The translations under genes were made by a program, and so were the position numbers. Under the pieces are notes generated by a model that was not told the origin of the DNA, did no database searches, and saw only the letters and a list, made by a program, of their open reading frames with translations. This document shows positions 46,683-59,099 of a DNA stretch of 64,000 nucleotides, in pieces. The stretch's first letter is position 1; each line of letters starts with the position of its first letter. The DNA comes from Phyllostachys edulis (lineage: Eukaryota; Streptophyta; Magnoliopsida; Poales; Poaceae): positions 14,379,533-14,443,532 of the forward strand of contig CM070566.1 in the NCBI GenBank assembly GCA_036346405.1, read 5' to 3'.

Positions 46683-48347
46683 GGGGGAGTTGGTTCTTTT
46701 CTGAGCTTAGCTTGTTCATCTGATCTTTCCTTGATCTTTTTCTGAACTTGTTGATCTTTTTGATCTTTTTAGGCTTTTTGAGCTTTTCTTGCATCTCATT
46801 GTATCATATTGCATTCATATGAAAATCACAAAAAAGATGCATTGTAATATAAGCTTTACTGCTTGTCTTTTAATTAATGAAGCTTTGCTTATTACACTCT
46901 TGAGTTTTAGTATTTCAATTCTTACTCAATGTCATGTCTAGTTCTTTAACTTGCTAAAATTATCATGCTTTCACATGTGTAGCTAAGTCTTTGCTAAATG
47001 TGCTAGAATTTTAAGACAACTTGAACTAAAAATTGTAATTTGTAGATCATTTAGCTAGTTGTGTAATTAGTGCTCCTTTTGTGACATTGGCCCTGTCAAA
47101 ATTACTTTGTTAGCTCTTGAATCTAGGATTGATCATTACTTGAGCTTCTTGTTCCTCTGTGAATCTAAAACTGCTCTTGTGCAAAATGAAAAATCAAATT
47201 TCAAGATTGTCATGTGGCTAAATTGTGCCAAACTAATCTCACGAGACTGCATGTCAAAGACATGAATTTGGAGATAATTCGATGATCCAGACGATCTGAT
47301 GGGGACGCTTGTCAAAATTGACATGAACCTCAAGATTTGTTGCCCTGTTGAAGCTTAGGAAGAGTTTGTGGATGGCTTCTAGTCCAGATCTTCTTCACTA
47401 AGATAGACCTTTTATCAACTTCAATATTCATTGCAAATGAAAACTGTTGTAAAATTCATGCTTGAGATAATTTGAGCAAAATGATTCAATTTAGGACCTT
47501 TTTGTCTCTTAAGTGGTCATTGTTAGCTTCTTCATCTCACATTGACATTCTGACATGGCCATTATCTCTTTAGGATCCCTGTTAATGAACTTGCTAAGTT
47601 TTGAAGTTTTGCTTAAATTGTTACAATTCATCACTTTATGTTGAGCCTTCTAGCTTAGCTTTGATATATATGTCTTGACATGATCTTGCTAGCGCTTTCA
47701 GGCTTGATATGTATTGTGTAATATTAGAAATGCTAGCTTGTTCTTTTTGATAATCTCCAAAGCTTCTTGTGCTCAAAAATTAAAAAATACAAAAAATGAA
47801 GCCACTCCATTGCATTTTATGCATACTCCTTCTTATGCATTTTCCTCATTTTTGCACTTGTCATCTCTGGATAAGAGGAAGGGTTGATTTCTTGATGACT
47901 CCATTGTCAAAAGGGGAGAAGATGTAACAAAAATGTTAAAAAGGGGGGAGCTATTTGGAGAAAAATGGAGAAATTGAAATTTTTCAAAAATGATGATCAT
48001 AGTGAGGGGGGCATTTAATTTGTATTCTTATGATCTTATTGTCATTTCTGAACTTGAATTGTAATTCTTGGAACCTCACAATGATCAAAAGTCAAATTGA
48101 ATAATTGTTCTTTTATATGGATCTTAAGTGAGATTTTTTACTCTTCTTTGGAAATTAAAGCTTTCTTGACTTCTTCTACCTTATCTCACTTGCCGATACT
48201 ATTCTGAATCCAACTTGGTCACTTCCATTGCTTTCTCTTTCTTTTGGACCAAGTTGTGCCTTTGTGCGAAAACATTGAGCCTTTTCATTTTCAAATCTCA
48301 AACTTTCATTTTAGGGAAATTGCCAATGTGTTCATCAAGGGGGAGAT
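46683..48347 (+). other. 3' non-coding region of the SIRE-type copia with repeated purine tracts
   Basis: There is no env-like frame. Purine tracts occur at about 46680 (GAGGGGGAG), 47912 (AAAAGGGGAGAAGA), 47938 (AAAAAGGGGGGAG), 48003 (GTGAGGGGGGC) and 48336 (CAAGGGGGAGA). Only the last one abuts the 3' LTR and is the likely primer. Confidence 0.75.
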
Positions 48348-50146
48348 TGTGGATATCATGAGGATACACTCACGATCTTAGGATGATGAAACAATTGACA
48401 ATGGTTCTTAAAGTTTGTCGAATCTTCTATTTTTAGCAAAGTCAGGATTTTCGGTAGTACCGACAATTAACGTACGGTATGATCACAACATGGTATGACC
48501 GCAATGGTAGAGTGGTAGTACCATAGTGCGGTAATACCGGCTTTTAGTTGGCGGTATGGATTTTCCAGAGAACGTGTTTTCTTGGATTTTTTGTCTTCTG
48601 TGAGAATCGGTATGACCGCAGTTATTGGAGCGGTACTATCGCGGTGTTTGCCGACTTGGTGAAATGGTTTTTCGTTAGGTCAAGTTCATGGGTTTCAAAT
48701 GCATATATGTTGCATGATGCATGTTTTGACTAACGTGGGTCAAGTTGAGAAGAACTTGTTCCGTAAATAATTTCTTGGTCTATTGTTGTGCGAGAGTTTC
48801 TTGGAGGTCAACGACGGTCAATGGCGAGGATGATCGGGACTAGGCTTGAGAGCCGAGGTTCGAACGATCGAGGATGCGGTGAAGTCGATGCATTCAAGCA
48901 TGGCGAAATGGATTAGGATGACCGAACAGCGATTCGTGTGATGGGTTGCATCAAGCGGCGTGGGGTCGGTACAAGTGCCATAGTGGTTTCGATGGGAGCC
49001 GGATGGGAGAGATTTGCCAACACGAAGAGAGCCGTTGATCAACCTACACGCATGAAGCATGAGATTGCTTCATGAAGATTGCACTCGGTCTTCGGAGAGG
49101 ATCGAGAAGGGGTATTTTGGTAACTTCACCTAAATACCGCCTTTGTGACCTTTTGCTAACCCGCAGCGCAAGACGGCACAAGGAGAAGCGGTTTAGGTCA
49201 AGAGGAGATGAAGACGGCGCTTTAAAATGTGTGCGTAAGTGAAACCCGTTTGTGTGTGGGCTTAACGGTGCTTATTAGGGTTTTCCTTCTAGAAGCTAGC
49301 CTCCACTATAAATAGAGGAGGGTGCTGGCCAGCACCTCCTTAACCCTCATATATAAACCCTAGTTTTGTGTTTTTAGGGTTAGGAGAGAAAAGTGGAGAG
49401 GTTAGGGTTCTAGGAGAGTTGGGTTGATTGTGTACTCATGTATTGAGTTTTATACTCCGTGATGGAGTGGTCGTAAACCAATATCAATCTCAAATCAATC
49501 CAAGCAAGTTTCCTCAAGATAAGTCTCTTCTTGTTCTTACTTTTTATTTTGTGATTTTGGGGCTTTCATTGATCCGTTGGTTTTCCCTTGGTTTCTTGTG
49601 GTGATCTTGCTTGCTGTGACATGTGGGAGTGCATCTAAGATCATCTTGATCATCCTTGACCCACGAGCAAGCTTTACATCATTTTAGGTCTCTAACTCGG
49701 TTTTGAAGCAACCTTCTCTCAAAGAGAAAAAGGTTGAACTTTGACAATGATCTTCACGATCCTTGGTTGGAATAGGTTCCTAACATCCTAGAGAGGGTAT
49801 GTTTCAAGTTTCATAAAGTTTGGAGTTGCGGATCAAAAGTTGTGCCGATTTTATTTTAGGATTTTGGGCTGAGTCCAGGACAATCGATAGTACCTCTTCT
49901 TTGCCTGCGGTAGTTCCGATTATAGGTAGTACCGCACCTTTGCCTGCGGTAGTTCCGATTCTTGGTGCTTTTGGTCTATTTGCTTCGGGGTTTAGATTGG
50001 ATTCAATACAAGTCTTCCGCTATGCTTGTATATTGATCTTCATAGCTTTTGTAGCTATTGGAGTGAAATTAGTATTGAATCCGATCAAAGTGAAAAGAGA
50101 TCGTGCTCCTATTCACCCCCCCTCTAGTCGCCTTTTCGGTCCAACA
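48348..50146 (+). repeat. SIRE-type copia 3' LTR (1799 bp)
   Basis: It starts TGTGGATATCATGAGG and ends GGTCCAACA. It lacks the solo-LTR insertion found in the 5' copy and so gives the empty site. Confidence 0.88.
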
Positions 50147-50690
50147 GGCGGCCCCCTTTTCTCCCTTCCCTGCTGATTTGCTTCGATCGACATTGCCACT
50201 ACCACTCCTTGTCGTTGCTGGCGGAGGGGAACTACCGGATTTGGATGACCCACACTCCTTTTCACCTTCTTCTTCACCGCCGAACACGACGTGCTCGCCC
50301 CCTCTCCCGATGCTTGTGCCACCCTATCGCTGCCTCAACTCACGGTCCGCCTCGACCAGCACTACCGTATACCGCCAAATCTGTTGTCAATGATGACCGT
50401 AATTTTTAATCGGTGTTTTTTTTCAATTGTTTTTTCAAATCGATTTTTTTTCTTAGTTGAAGTTTTTTCTGAACAATTTTTCTGAATTGATTTTTTTTGT
50501 TAGAATCGATTTTTTTCTTGTTGGAATCTTTTTTCCAATTGAGCAATTTTCCATAATGATTGTGTTCGCAATTGTTTTTGCATGACTTTACATGCCCGAG
50601 AGGGGTGTCCTTAAGTAATCCAACTCACTGACGCCTCAAGATATATGAACTCCTAGATCTAAACCCTCCAATTTGGGATCACTTCCAAAT
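50147..50690. repeat. Tandemly duplicated block, unit 2 (right part)
   Basis: It resumes homology with unit 1 from about 37419 (CCCCCTTTTCTCCCTTCCC) and ends near TTGGGATCAC, matching the end of unit 1 at 37940. Confidence 0.85.
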
Positions 50691-51359
50691 TGAGTCGAGT
50701 ATACACTCACTTAGGCCATTTCCAATTGGATCATGGTGCTAGACACACCCTTTTAATGGGATAATGCCCTTGGCAACGTGTTGCATACACTTTAGATGCC
50801 AAGAAGTATATTTAACTTGTGATGGGTAAACGAACAGGTCCACTTCTGCAGCACGGACTGATGTAGTCCTTGCTTCCCTCAAAAGGTTTAGCTTGTAGTT
50901 AATACAATTGGCCCATCAGGCATTATACGCTAGTACTTCTCTTCAGAACTCTCGATGTGGGGCTAATCCAACCACTAGTATATATGCTAATTGGCGACAA
51001 AAGGTTTGTCGCTAATTCATTTGGCTATTGTGAGAACCTTTGTGACCAAATGAATGGGTGGTAGTTCTTGATTACGCTAATTTAATTATTCTATAATTAT
51101 TTTTCAAGGTTATTTATTTTTGTTATATTAATAAAAAAGTAGGTTATTTTTAAAAAAAAACTACATTTTTTTGACAGAGGAGTGTTTTTTATTTTTATTT
51201 GTACTAACATACTATAGTAAAAAATAATAGCCAAATATGTATTAGGGGTATATCAACTTCTCGATGTTATAGCCAAATATGTATTAGGGGATGTATCAAT
51301 TTCAAACACCAGTTATTTGAGACCAAAGGTAGTATGTTGCAACTCACAACTTTATGTTA
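50691..51359. other. Intergenic, nothing firmly recognised
   Basis: A stretch near 50925-50990 (GGCATTATACGCTAGTAC and GTGGGGCTAATCCAACCA) faintly resembles the TRIM LTR at 7055-7298 and may be a very old copy. The rest is AT-rich. Confidence 0.4.
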
Positions 51360-51364
51360 TGAGG
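51360..51364. repeat. Gypsy target duplication, left
   Basis: TGAGG, identical to 63799-63803. Confidence 0.92.
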
Positions 51365-54300
51365 TGTAACGATCATTTTGACTTACCTCCCACTCGGCCA
51401 TCCCCCTCTCTTTCCTCTTCCTCCCTTCCCTTCACACCCGCGTCAAGCAGCAGCAGCGGCCACCGCTCCCTCCTTCTCCGTGCGGCGACGCCTCACTAAC
51501 TCCCCGCAGTTTTTCCTGTGAAAGCCGAAGTCTCCCTTCGTCGTCCCGTCTTGTCGCCGCCCATCGCCGTCGTCCCCTGCTCGCTTCCTTGCGCACCACA
51601 AGTCACACGACGACCGCATGACCGCAGAGCTGCCCCGCGCCGACGTCGTCAGCGCCTCCCCGCACTGCAAGACGTCGTCGCGCCTCGAAGCATGTGAAGG
51701 CGCTCGGACCGAACCCTCGTCCTCTCGCGCCATGGCTCCCTATAAAGCTCCTCCTCCTCGCTTGACCTCCCACGCCGCCCGAGCTCCGTGAAGTCTGAGC
51801 AGAGCCAGCTGCGCTCTCGTGGACGACATCGCCGCCTCCGTGCCTCCTCGTCGCTCCGGTGAGCCCTCCTCGACAACCGCGTCACCGGCATTCTGTGACG
51901 CCAGAAGCTAACCCCACCTCCTTCACCTTCCTGTCGCCGAAAGCAGCCCGCGTCGTGCCTTTCTTCTCCGCGACGGAACGCTGCCGCTGCCCGGTCCGCT
52001 TTTCCCGAGCCGGCTCGACCACCGGCCGGCCTCCCCTCGGCCTTGCCATGCCGGTCGCGCGTGCCCCCCTCGGCAGCGCGCTTCCTCCCGCCGTGCAGCC
52101 GCCGTGCCAAGGCGCCCGCGCCCTTCTGAGCTCGAGCCAGCGCTGCTCCTCCCGGCCTCGCCGCCACCTCCGTTACACCGCCCTCCCGGCCACCTCGCCA
52201 CACCCCGGCCTCCCTCTCCGTGCCAAGATCTGCTTCTCCTGAGCCACATTTCGTGCCTGCCTTCGCTGCCCTTCCTCCCTCCGGCGCCCTTCTCCCACTG
52301 CCCGGCCATGGCATGCCACACGCCACCCGCCTGGCGCACGCCTCTTCCCCAATGCTGCTCCTCTGTTTTCTCTGGAAGCCTGAGGAGCAATGAAGCAAAT
52401 GGGGAATTGGTTGATTTTGGGGCTGATTTGGGGATTTTTGCTTGAGGCCCACATGTCATTTGCTTGCCCCCTCCCCCCTTTGGCTGCCATGTGGGGCCTC
52501 CCCTTCTTCCTATGCTGTGAACCAATGCTCCAATGCACATGAGCCGGGTCTATGCACTATGCTGTAGACCACGGCTGATTTCTCTCTTTTTCTAAGTCAC
52601 TTAATCTTCAAAAATTCATATCTTGTCCATTTCAACTCCAAAAATTATGAAATAAATTTCTAAAAATTTGTTAAATCAAGATCTTGCTAATGGCATAGGA
52701 CTTGATTAATTTGGAGTTTATTTATTGTTCCTTATTTATTTATTTGCTCTCTTTGCCGTTGTGTCTTTTCCGGTATTGACGCCCGATTAGGATTTGAAGA
52801 CGCCGACGACCCTCGAGTTGATCAAGACCAAGAATACCAAGATCCCCTAGCCTTTAACCAAGGCGAGTCAATACTTTGACCATATTGATCCTACATTTTA
52901 TGCAAATTATATTAATTTAAATTAGCAAAATTGCATGCTTTATTTCTTTATCAAATGTATGTTAAAGCTTAAGGTAGTTAAATTCCCACTTGTTGATTAA
53001 TTAAATTAATATGTCATCCTTGACAACTTGAATCCATTAATCCTTGTCACCCTAGTAACTATATGGTAATACTAGTTATAGGTTGTACTTAGCTTACATG
53101 CTAGTCTTGCTTAAATACCGGGTATTAAATACCCCAATCATCATTTCCTCAAACATAAAATGTTTAGGGTAGTCATTGGTGGTCCATTGGCTAAAGGTTG
53201 TGAAAATAAATTGGTTTTACTCCCCAAAACCCCAATTGCTAGTTCTATCTGGCGGATGGTGAGGCGGTGGGTGCTCGGGGAGCACATGGTTGGTTGGCTT
53301 GTGGAATGAACCGCCAGATAACCCTAAGGACTTAATCTTGTCACGACCTCCGTGTTAAACATGTGCAACCACAAGTGCGCAAAGTGCAACTTCACCTAGT
53401 ACAATTATTAAACCACAATGTGTCTCACACGGTGGAAAAATGTATCATGCAAGCTTGCGGTAAATAAGGCTTGAAAGGGCACCGAGGCAAGGGTGAAGTT
53501 ACTGCTCACGGGGTAAACTAACTACTGGCGTGGGGTAACATCCCACATGAACGTATGGGCGCAACCCCATATGGGTGAGATGACTAAGGGCGAGGTAATT
53601 AGAAAAGTTATTGTGATTTGCCGCCCAACTACATGACTACGGAATCATGTGGGGAGTTGGGTATGACTATCTCTTGTGGGTAAAGTGTACAAACCTCTGC
53701 AGAGTCTAAAGCATTTAATAAACCATGCCTACGATCAAAGGCGGACATGGGAATCATAACTTGAGTTAGTTCTATTTCAAAAAGCTTTGTGGGTGGAATG
53801 GAAAAATGGTGGAAGGGCTCACCTAGCCCTATTTTGGATTTCTCTGAGTCGCCGAGCTCGATGGGTGTGGTCTTTGGGGGCAGCCCCAATTGAAAGGATG
53901 CATTGGTAGAGTTTCATGCCGGATGGAATCTCTACTATTATAATTATTGCACATGCTCTTTTTATTAAACTGCAATTTGTTAAAATGCTAAGTGATAGGA
54001 CTTTGTAATTATGATATTTGAAAACTTGCTTTCGCAAATAAAAGAACCCGAGCCATCCTTGTTAAACCTTGCATGTATATAATTGCATTGTGTGTTGGCT
54101 CGCGAGCACGGTAGTAGTGCTCATTCTCGCTTCTCCCCCAACCCTCCAGATCATGAAGATGAAGAAGACTACGCCTACTACGATGGACCAGAAGATGATG
54201 GACAAGACTATGACGAGGAGTAGCTTAGTTCGTAGTTTAGGTCTCGCCAGTCTAAGTAGACTTCGTTGGTACCGCGTCACACCGATATTAGCCATCCTTG

Positions 54301-54607
54301 GTTAATATCCGTCGTTACCTGAGTCACCCCGTCGCTTTCTGTGTGAGATGAGCCCTACCTCGCCTTTTTGCTTCCGCTTATAGTTCACGTTGCTTTTATG
54401 TGATGTAATCAATTTGGCCTGTTCGCCCTTTTGTAAAACTTCGACCCGATGTGGTCTATGTTACTCGATTGGTTGTAATATTTTAATATTTCAGTTCACG
54501 CTTGTATGAATGATCCAAACAATGTGTCTTTGTGAAGTGCTAGCTCTTGATCCAGGAATAGCACGTTGATTTCACAGAGGATTTGGATTCACGAAACCGG
54601 TCCGATA
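51365..54607 (+). repeat. Gypsy 5' LTR (3243 bp)
   Basis: The start is TGTAACGATC and the end is GGTCCGATA, where the usual CA is now TA. The GC-rich part (51400-52450) yields long frames on both strands that are not genes. The 3' portion is AT-rich with conserved blocks and an acidic frame at 54083-54223. Confidence 0.9.
54083..54223 (+). other. Acidic Asp/Glu/Tyr-rich frame inside the LTR
   Basis: A 46-codon open stretch without ATG ends in DHEDEEDYAYYDGPEDDGQD plus YDEE and TAG. It is preceded by CTTCTCCCCCAACCCTCCAG, a good 3' splice-site pattern. The 3' LTR keeps the acidic stretch with one K-to-E-type change (63339-63413). It could be the last exon of a spliced LTR transcript; its function is unknown. 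Confidence 0.4.
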
Positions 54608-54611
54608 GAAT

Positions 54612-54623
54612 TGGTATCGAGCA
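54612..54623 (+). other. Gypsy primer binding site
   Basis: TGGTATCGAGCA lies four bases after the 5' LTR. Confidence 0.8.
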
Positions 54624-54808
54624 TCTGTTATCAGGACCCTAGTTAGATTGGTCGAGCCCTAAGGACTTGAGTCCTATTTTCAAAATTAAGAAAAGTTTTG
54701 CCAAAAATATAGAGTATTTATTGCTTCTACTCATCATTCCTAGTTCCATACTTATCTCTATTCTCTTTAAGTGTTACTAATCTTTTCTCCTGTTTCAAAA
54801 TTTGTAGA

Positions 54809-55680
54809 TGGCTTCTCCTCCATTGCGGGCCCATGGGACCATAGCTCTCATGGAGTTAATGAAGGCGGTTTCGCGAACTCCTTCATGTGATGATGTTTCT
54901 TAGCTTCCCCGCCCTCCGCTCTTGTGAGGGCGGAAGACGATAGCCATGGCTCACGAGTCTTGGGACATGGAGGTTTTCCTCTATGCCAGGACCGGCGAGT
55001 TCACGACCCACAGGTTCTTTGCCGAGGCACCCCGCCTTAGCAGCTCCGACGCCATCCAGGACGCAGCCTGTGTCGCCGTCACCCGCTTGTGTCAGATACA
55101 CAAGGTCCTTCTGCCAGAGTCACCATACTGCATCTTCCCGTGTCTCTACGACGGAGAGAGCTTCCCGGAGTCCTTCGTCGCCATCGACAACGAGCCCCTT
55201 GAGACCCAACAGTGCACGTGACCCAGCGATGATTCACAACATCCACTCCCACACCAAATAAATCCGGCGGCCGGATGCTTCTCACCGACAATGAGGCCCA
55301 CTCCGACACCCTTCGCACCAACATGATCGAAGCGATGAAGCCCACCATCTTTGCTATGTGGGAGAGAGACACCATCACAGGGCGAGACATCATCAAGATG
55401 GAGAGCGCCGCCTTGCAGAGGTAGCACGTCTCCACGGCCGCCCTAGCGGCCGCTTCGCCGGCCGGCTCGGCTTGATTCCTCCTCGGCGCGAGGACTCAAG
55501 ACCAGTGACGGCGCGCAAGCGTCACGACGCCCGATCTGCCGCCCGCCGACGACCTTCCGGTGTCCGGTGTGGGACGCAGCCGCCGTTCCGTTCCGCTTCG
55601 CCAGCGCAAGATCACTCGAGTCACTCTCGTTCGCCGAGCCATCGAGCCGCTCCGCTCCGTTCCTCGATGGAGTAGTCGAA
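54809..55680 (+). pseudogene. Extra frame upstream of gag, degenerate
   Basis: Coding-like stretches include MASPPLRAHGTIALMELMKA (54809), MAHESWDMEVFLYARTGEFT (54946) and MIEAMKPTIFAMWERDTITG (near 55324). They run in differing frames before the zinc knuckles. The best one is 91 codons (54946-55221). I recognise no enzyme family. Position and size fit the additional frame described upstream of gag in some rice gypsy elements, which is inference. Confidence 0.5.
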
Positions 55681-56095
55681 TAGGCTAGGATAGCTAGCGA
55701 TTGCTTGCTAAGCGATATTTTGGGTTGCAAGCACTTTTGCTCTTTCTTTTGTAGCGAAGTGTGTGTATCTGTGTCATGACTTAGCTTAGCATATAAGCTT
55801 TGTTTGTGAGTCATGTAACACCTAATCCCCTTAATATAATGTAGCCACTCTAGGCTTTGTATTGTATTTGATCGTTTCTCCTCGTTGGTTTGGAGTTCTT
55901 TTGTGGTGCTATAGGGGCGATAAACCCTCATATATCCTCTAGTTCTTAACCTCTTACATTACGCTTTAGATGGCACCAAAGAGAGCAAACATCCCAAGAA
56001 AGTGGTGCCACTTGCAAAAGAAAGATGACCACGATAGACCACAAGGCAGTTGCCCCAGTGATCGGCTTTTCTCGTGACTCATCTTTCAATCCGTC

Positions 56096-57261
56096 GTGAC
56101 CCCCACCAAGAGCTCCAACCCCAACTCTGCATTCCAATGGAAATGGTCTCTGACTCTTAGTCCGCTAGGCGACAAGCGACAAGCAACCCGGCTGCCTAAC
56201 CTTCTTTCGCTTTGTGGAGAAAAAAGCACTTCGCCAATAGATGCCCCCAAAGGAAGCAAGGCCAAGAGATCGATGTTTCTATTGTGCGACCTAGGACACC
56301 ACATGAACAGCTGTCCCCAACGGAATATTGAAGAACCAGCAAACAATGTCATCGTCACCAACCTCAACCTTGACAACGAAGAACTTATCAAGGACCCCAG
56401 CAAAAAGCAAGCTGTGCCTGCCGAAGTTCTATCATCGAACCCAGAAGCTCTGCCAAATGTTTGCTTTGAATGTGGCAAGACAGGACATGTCGCCCAATTA
56501 TGCCCTCCACTGCGACAAGATGCAAGAAGAGTATGCTTCACATGTGGGCAATACGGACACTATTGCTACACGTGCCCAGTTCCTCATTGTTCCTATTGTG
56601 AGAACACCATCAATCGAAAGATTGTCCTATGAACTCGTAGCATGCACACATTGTGGAGAAAAAGGACATCGAGCGGACAAATGTTTGTCTGTCGCCCTAA
56701 GCTGCGATAAGGATCATCGGCCGGTGAATGCCCGATGAGTAAGGTTACGTGCTTCCTTTGTGAAGGACAAGACCCTTCGCCCCAAGGATTGTTTTTCGCG
56801 CGTATCTTGACCAAGGCAATTGAGCTACAAAGAACCAGTCTTCAAGTCGCCGTGAGACTCGTCACAAGCAAAGTTGGTAAAGATAATCAACATCAGACAC
56901 CCTCCATTTTAAAGGAGAGTAGCCAGATGGTGCCGAAGTGTCAAAGCACCTCAGTGGAAATGAGAGGAAATGGGAATGTTTTCCGCATTCTCCGCCTCAT
57001 TGGACAACTCGCTCGATTAACCCAAAGACTCACCTCCATTGCTTCGCTTGCGGAGAGAAAGGACACTTTGCTAAACAGTGCCCCCATCGCCACCACCCTG
57101 CTCCAAAGAACAACCCAGGAGCCGCCCCAATTCAAGGACGAACCTCAGCCCCAGGCAAGAGCCACCAGACTTCCCAAGCTTCGAGGTCTACCCCAACACA
57201 GAGCCGTGGCCAGGTGAATCATGTCACCGCAGAAGAGGCACAAGATGTTATAGAATCTTGA
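56096..57261 (+). pseudogene. Gypsy gag C-terminus with four CCHC zinc knuckles
   Basis: CX2CX4HX4C knuckles occur at 56462-56503 (CFECGKTGHVAQLC), 56540-56581 (CFTCGQYGHYCYTC), about 56644-56685 (CTHCGEKGHRADKC, shifted frame) and 57042-57083 (CFACGEKGHFAKQC). They bind the genomic RNA during packaging. Four spaced knuckles are more than the one or two usual in plant gypsy gag. At least two frameshifts separate them. Confidence 0.85.
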
Positions 57262-57480
57262 TGGAGTGCGTTCTCTGTCAATTCGATTACTGCACAAGTT
57301 TTGTTTGATTACGGAGCTTCGCTCTTTTGTTTCAAGAAAGTTTGTTGAAAGGCTTAAGTTGCCGACCTATAAGTTAAAGAAACCCGTGGTACTTAGCTCA
57401 CTTTGGGAGACCCTATATGCTACCTCGGTTAGTCCCAGAGTAGAGATTGCTTTAGAAGATTCGGATTTCTAGCCACCCTA
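57262..57480 (+). pseudogene. Gypsy protease, degenerate
   Basis: ALFDYGASLCFVSRKFVERL-like residues near 57290-57350 correspond to the LxDxGASxxF protease active site. DYGAS retains the Asp but the frame shifts inside it. Confidence 0.65.
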
Positions 57481-57482
57481 CG

Positions 57483-58270
57483 GTGCTAGAATCTCAAACA
57501 TTGGATATCATCCTAAGGATGGATTGGTTGGCCGCGTATCATGGACTAATAGATTGCGCCAACAGGAAAGTGGTACTTGCCAAAGACCCTGAAACCACAA
57601 TAAGGATTAGTGTGGATCGTTCCTCTCCTTTGGTTCGGACAATCCACCATCTTGGAGAGATGTCTCTAGAGACAACGCCTGTAGTCCAAGCTTACCCCGA
57701 GGTTTTCCCAGAAGAATTGCCAGGCATGCCCCCTGATAGAGATATCGAGTTTGTGATCAACTTGAAGCCAGGGATGGCCCCAATTGCCAAGAGACCGTAC
57801 AGAATGGCCGCTGACGAACTTGAAGAGTTGAAGACACAACGAAGATTTACAAGAAAAAGGATTCATTAGACCTAGTTCTTCTCCCCGGGTTCGCCAGATT
57901 CTCTTTGTGAAGAAGAAAGATGGTTCCGCCAGATTGTGTGTGGATTCTGAGCCCTCAGCGAAGTAACCATCAAGAACAAGTATCCCTTGCCCGCATTGAT
58001 GACTGTTCGATCGGTTGATAGGAGCTTCGGTTTTCTCCAAGATAGACCTACGGTCAAGGATACCACCGCCTCAAGATCGGGAATGAGGACATTCCCAAGA
58101 CACCTTTACCACCCGATATGGCTTGTTTGAGTTCACAATCATGTCGTTTGGCTTGACCAATGCGCATGACCTATTTCATGAATCGATGAACAAGGTATTT
58201 ATGGAATACTGGACAAGTTTGTGGTCGTGTTCATAGATGACATCTTGATCTATTCAAGACCAAGAAAGAG
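57483..58270 (+). pseudogene. Gypsy reverse transcriptase, broken
   Basis: The N-terminal part reads EVFPEELPGMPPDRDIEFVI and KRPYRMAADELEELK (57690-57840). The palm is fragmented (SKIDLR near 58035-58050; MSFGLTNA near 58140-58165), and FIDDILIYSR with the catalytic DD lies near 58228-58260. At least four frameshifts occur. Confidence 0.85.
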
Positions 58271-58539
58271 CATCTTTGAACACTGCGATTAGTCAGGAAA
58301 AGCTTAAGAGCATGAGCTCTATGCCAAGTCTGATAAATGTGAGTTTTGGCTTCGGAAATCAGTTTCCTCGGACATATTGTATCATTTGGAGGAATAGCAG
58401 TTGATCCGCCAAGGTAGAAGCCGTGATGAATTGGGGCGACCTCGTCGATAATGAAGTTAAGTAGTTTTCTCGGTTTAGCGGATACTCTGAGGCGCTTCAT
58501 AGAAGGATTCTCAAAGCTCTCCAAACCAATGACCCACTG

Positions 58540-59000
58540 CTAAAAAGGAAAAAAAGTATGAATGGACCGAGGCTTGTGAGAAAAGTTTCGAGAATTGAAG
58601 AAAAAGTTAACTTATGCACGGTATTGACCTGCTTGGGACATTCATCAAGACTTTGAAGTCTCATTTGTGATGCATCGCGCCAAGGTCTTGGTTGCGTGCT
58701 TATGCAAGGAGGAAAAGTTGTAGCTTATGCATCGAGACAACTCAGTTCGCATGAAGACAACTATCCAACTCATGACTTGGAGTTAGCGGCGAGAGTGCGC
58801 CCTCAAAATTTGGCGGCATTACTTGATTGGAAATCATTGTGATATTTATCTGAGACCACAAGAGCCTCAAGTACATACTCACTCAATCAGATCTCAACCT
58901 CCGATAGAAGATGGTTAGAGTTAATAAAGGATTATAACTTGGATGTTCATTATCATCCCGGAAAGGCTAATGTAGTTGCCGATACATTAAGCCGCAAGTC
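58540..59000 (+). pseudogene. Gypsy RNase H, degenerate
   Basis: Fragments in alternating frames include ASRQLSSHEDNYPTHDLEL (near 58728-58785), LKIWRHYLIGNHCDIY (near 58803-58850) and DYNLDVHYHPGKANVVADTL then SRK (58930-58998). They are typical of the gypsy RNase H end. Confidence 0.8.
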
Positions 59001-59099
59001 TTACTGCAGTAATGTGATGATCCAAGAGCATCAGCCTGAGCTCTATGAGGAATTCGAAGCTCTCAACTTTGTGTTTGATAGAACAAGGCAACGCAGATG

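Larger units (their letters stand above)
38788..50146 (+). mobile_element. Maximus/SIRE-type copia retrotransposon, 11.4 kb
   Basis: The LTRs (38788-42347 including a nested solo LTR, and 48348-50146) start TGTGGATATCATG and end CCAACA. They flank a PBS, gag, protease, integrase, RT and RNase H in copia order, a 1.66-kb 3' non-coding region and a polypurine tract. The flanking 5-mers (AGAGG left, GGCGG right) do not match well, so the target duplication has decayed. Stops and frameshifts break every domain junction. Confidence 0.88.

Noticed and set aside
46683..48347. Possible env-like gene of the SIRE-type copia
   Set aside because: No frame longer than about 65 codons and no membrane or coiled-coil pattern.
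38783..50151. Target duplication of the SIRE-type copia
   Set aside because: AGAGG and GGCGG match at only three of five positions, so no duplication is claimed.
50925..50990. Weak resemblance to the TRIM LTR
   Set aside because: Only two short blocks match and no ends or second copy could be found; kept as a remark, not a feature.
51649..52540. Long frames (up to 267 codons) on both strands
   Set aside because: They lie in the GC-rich part of the gypsy LTR, overlap each other, have proline/arginine/alanine-rich composition and are not conserved in the 3' LTR.
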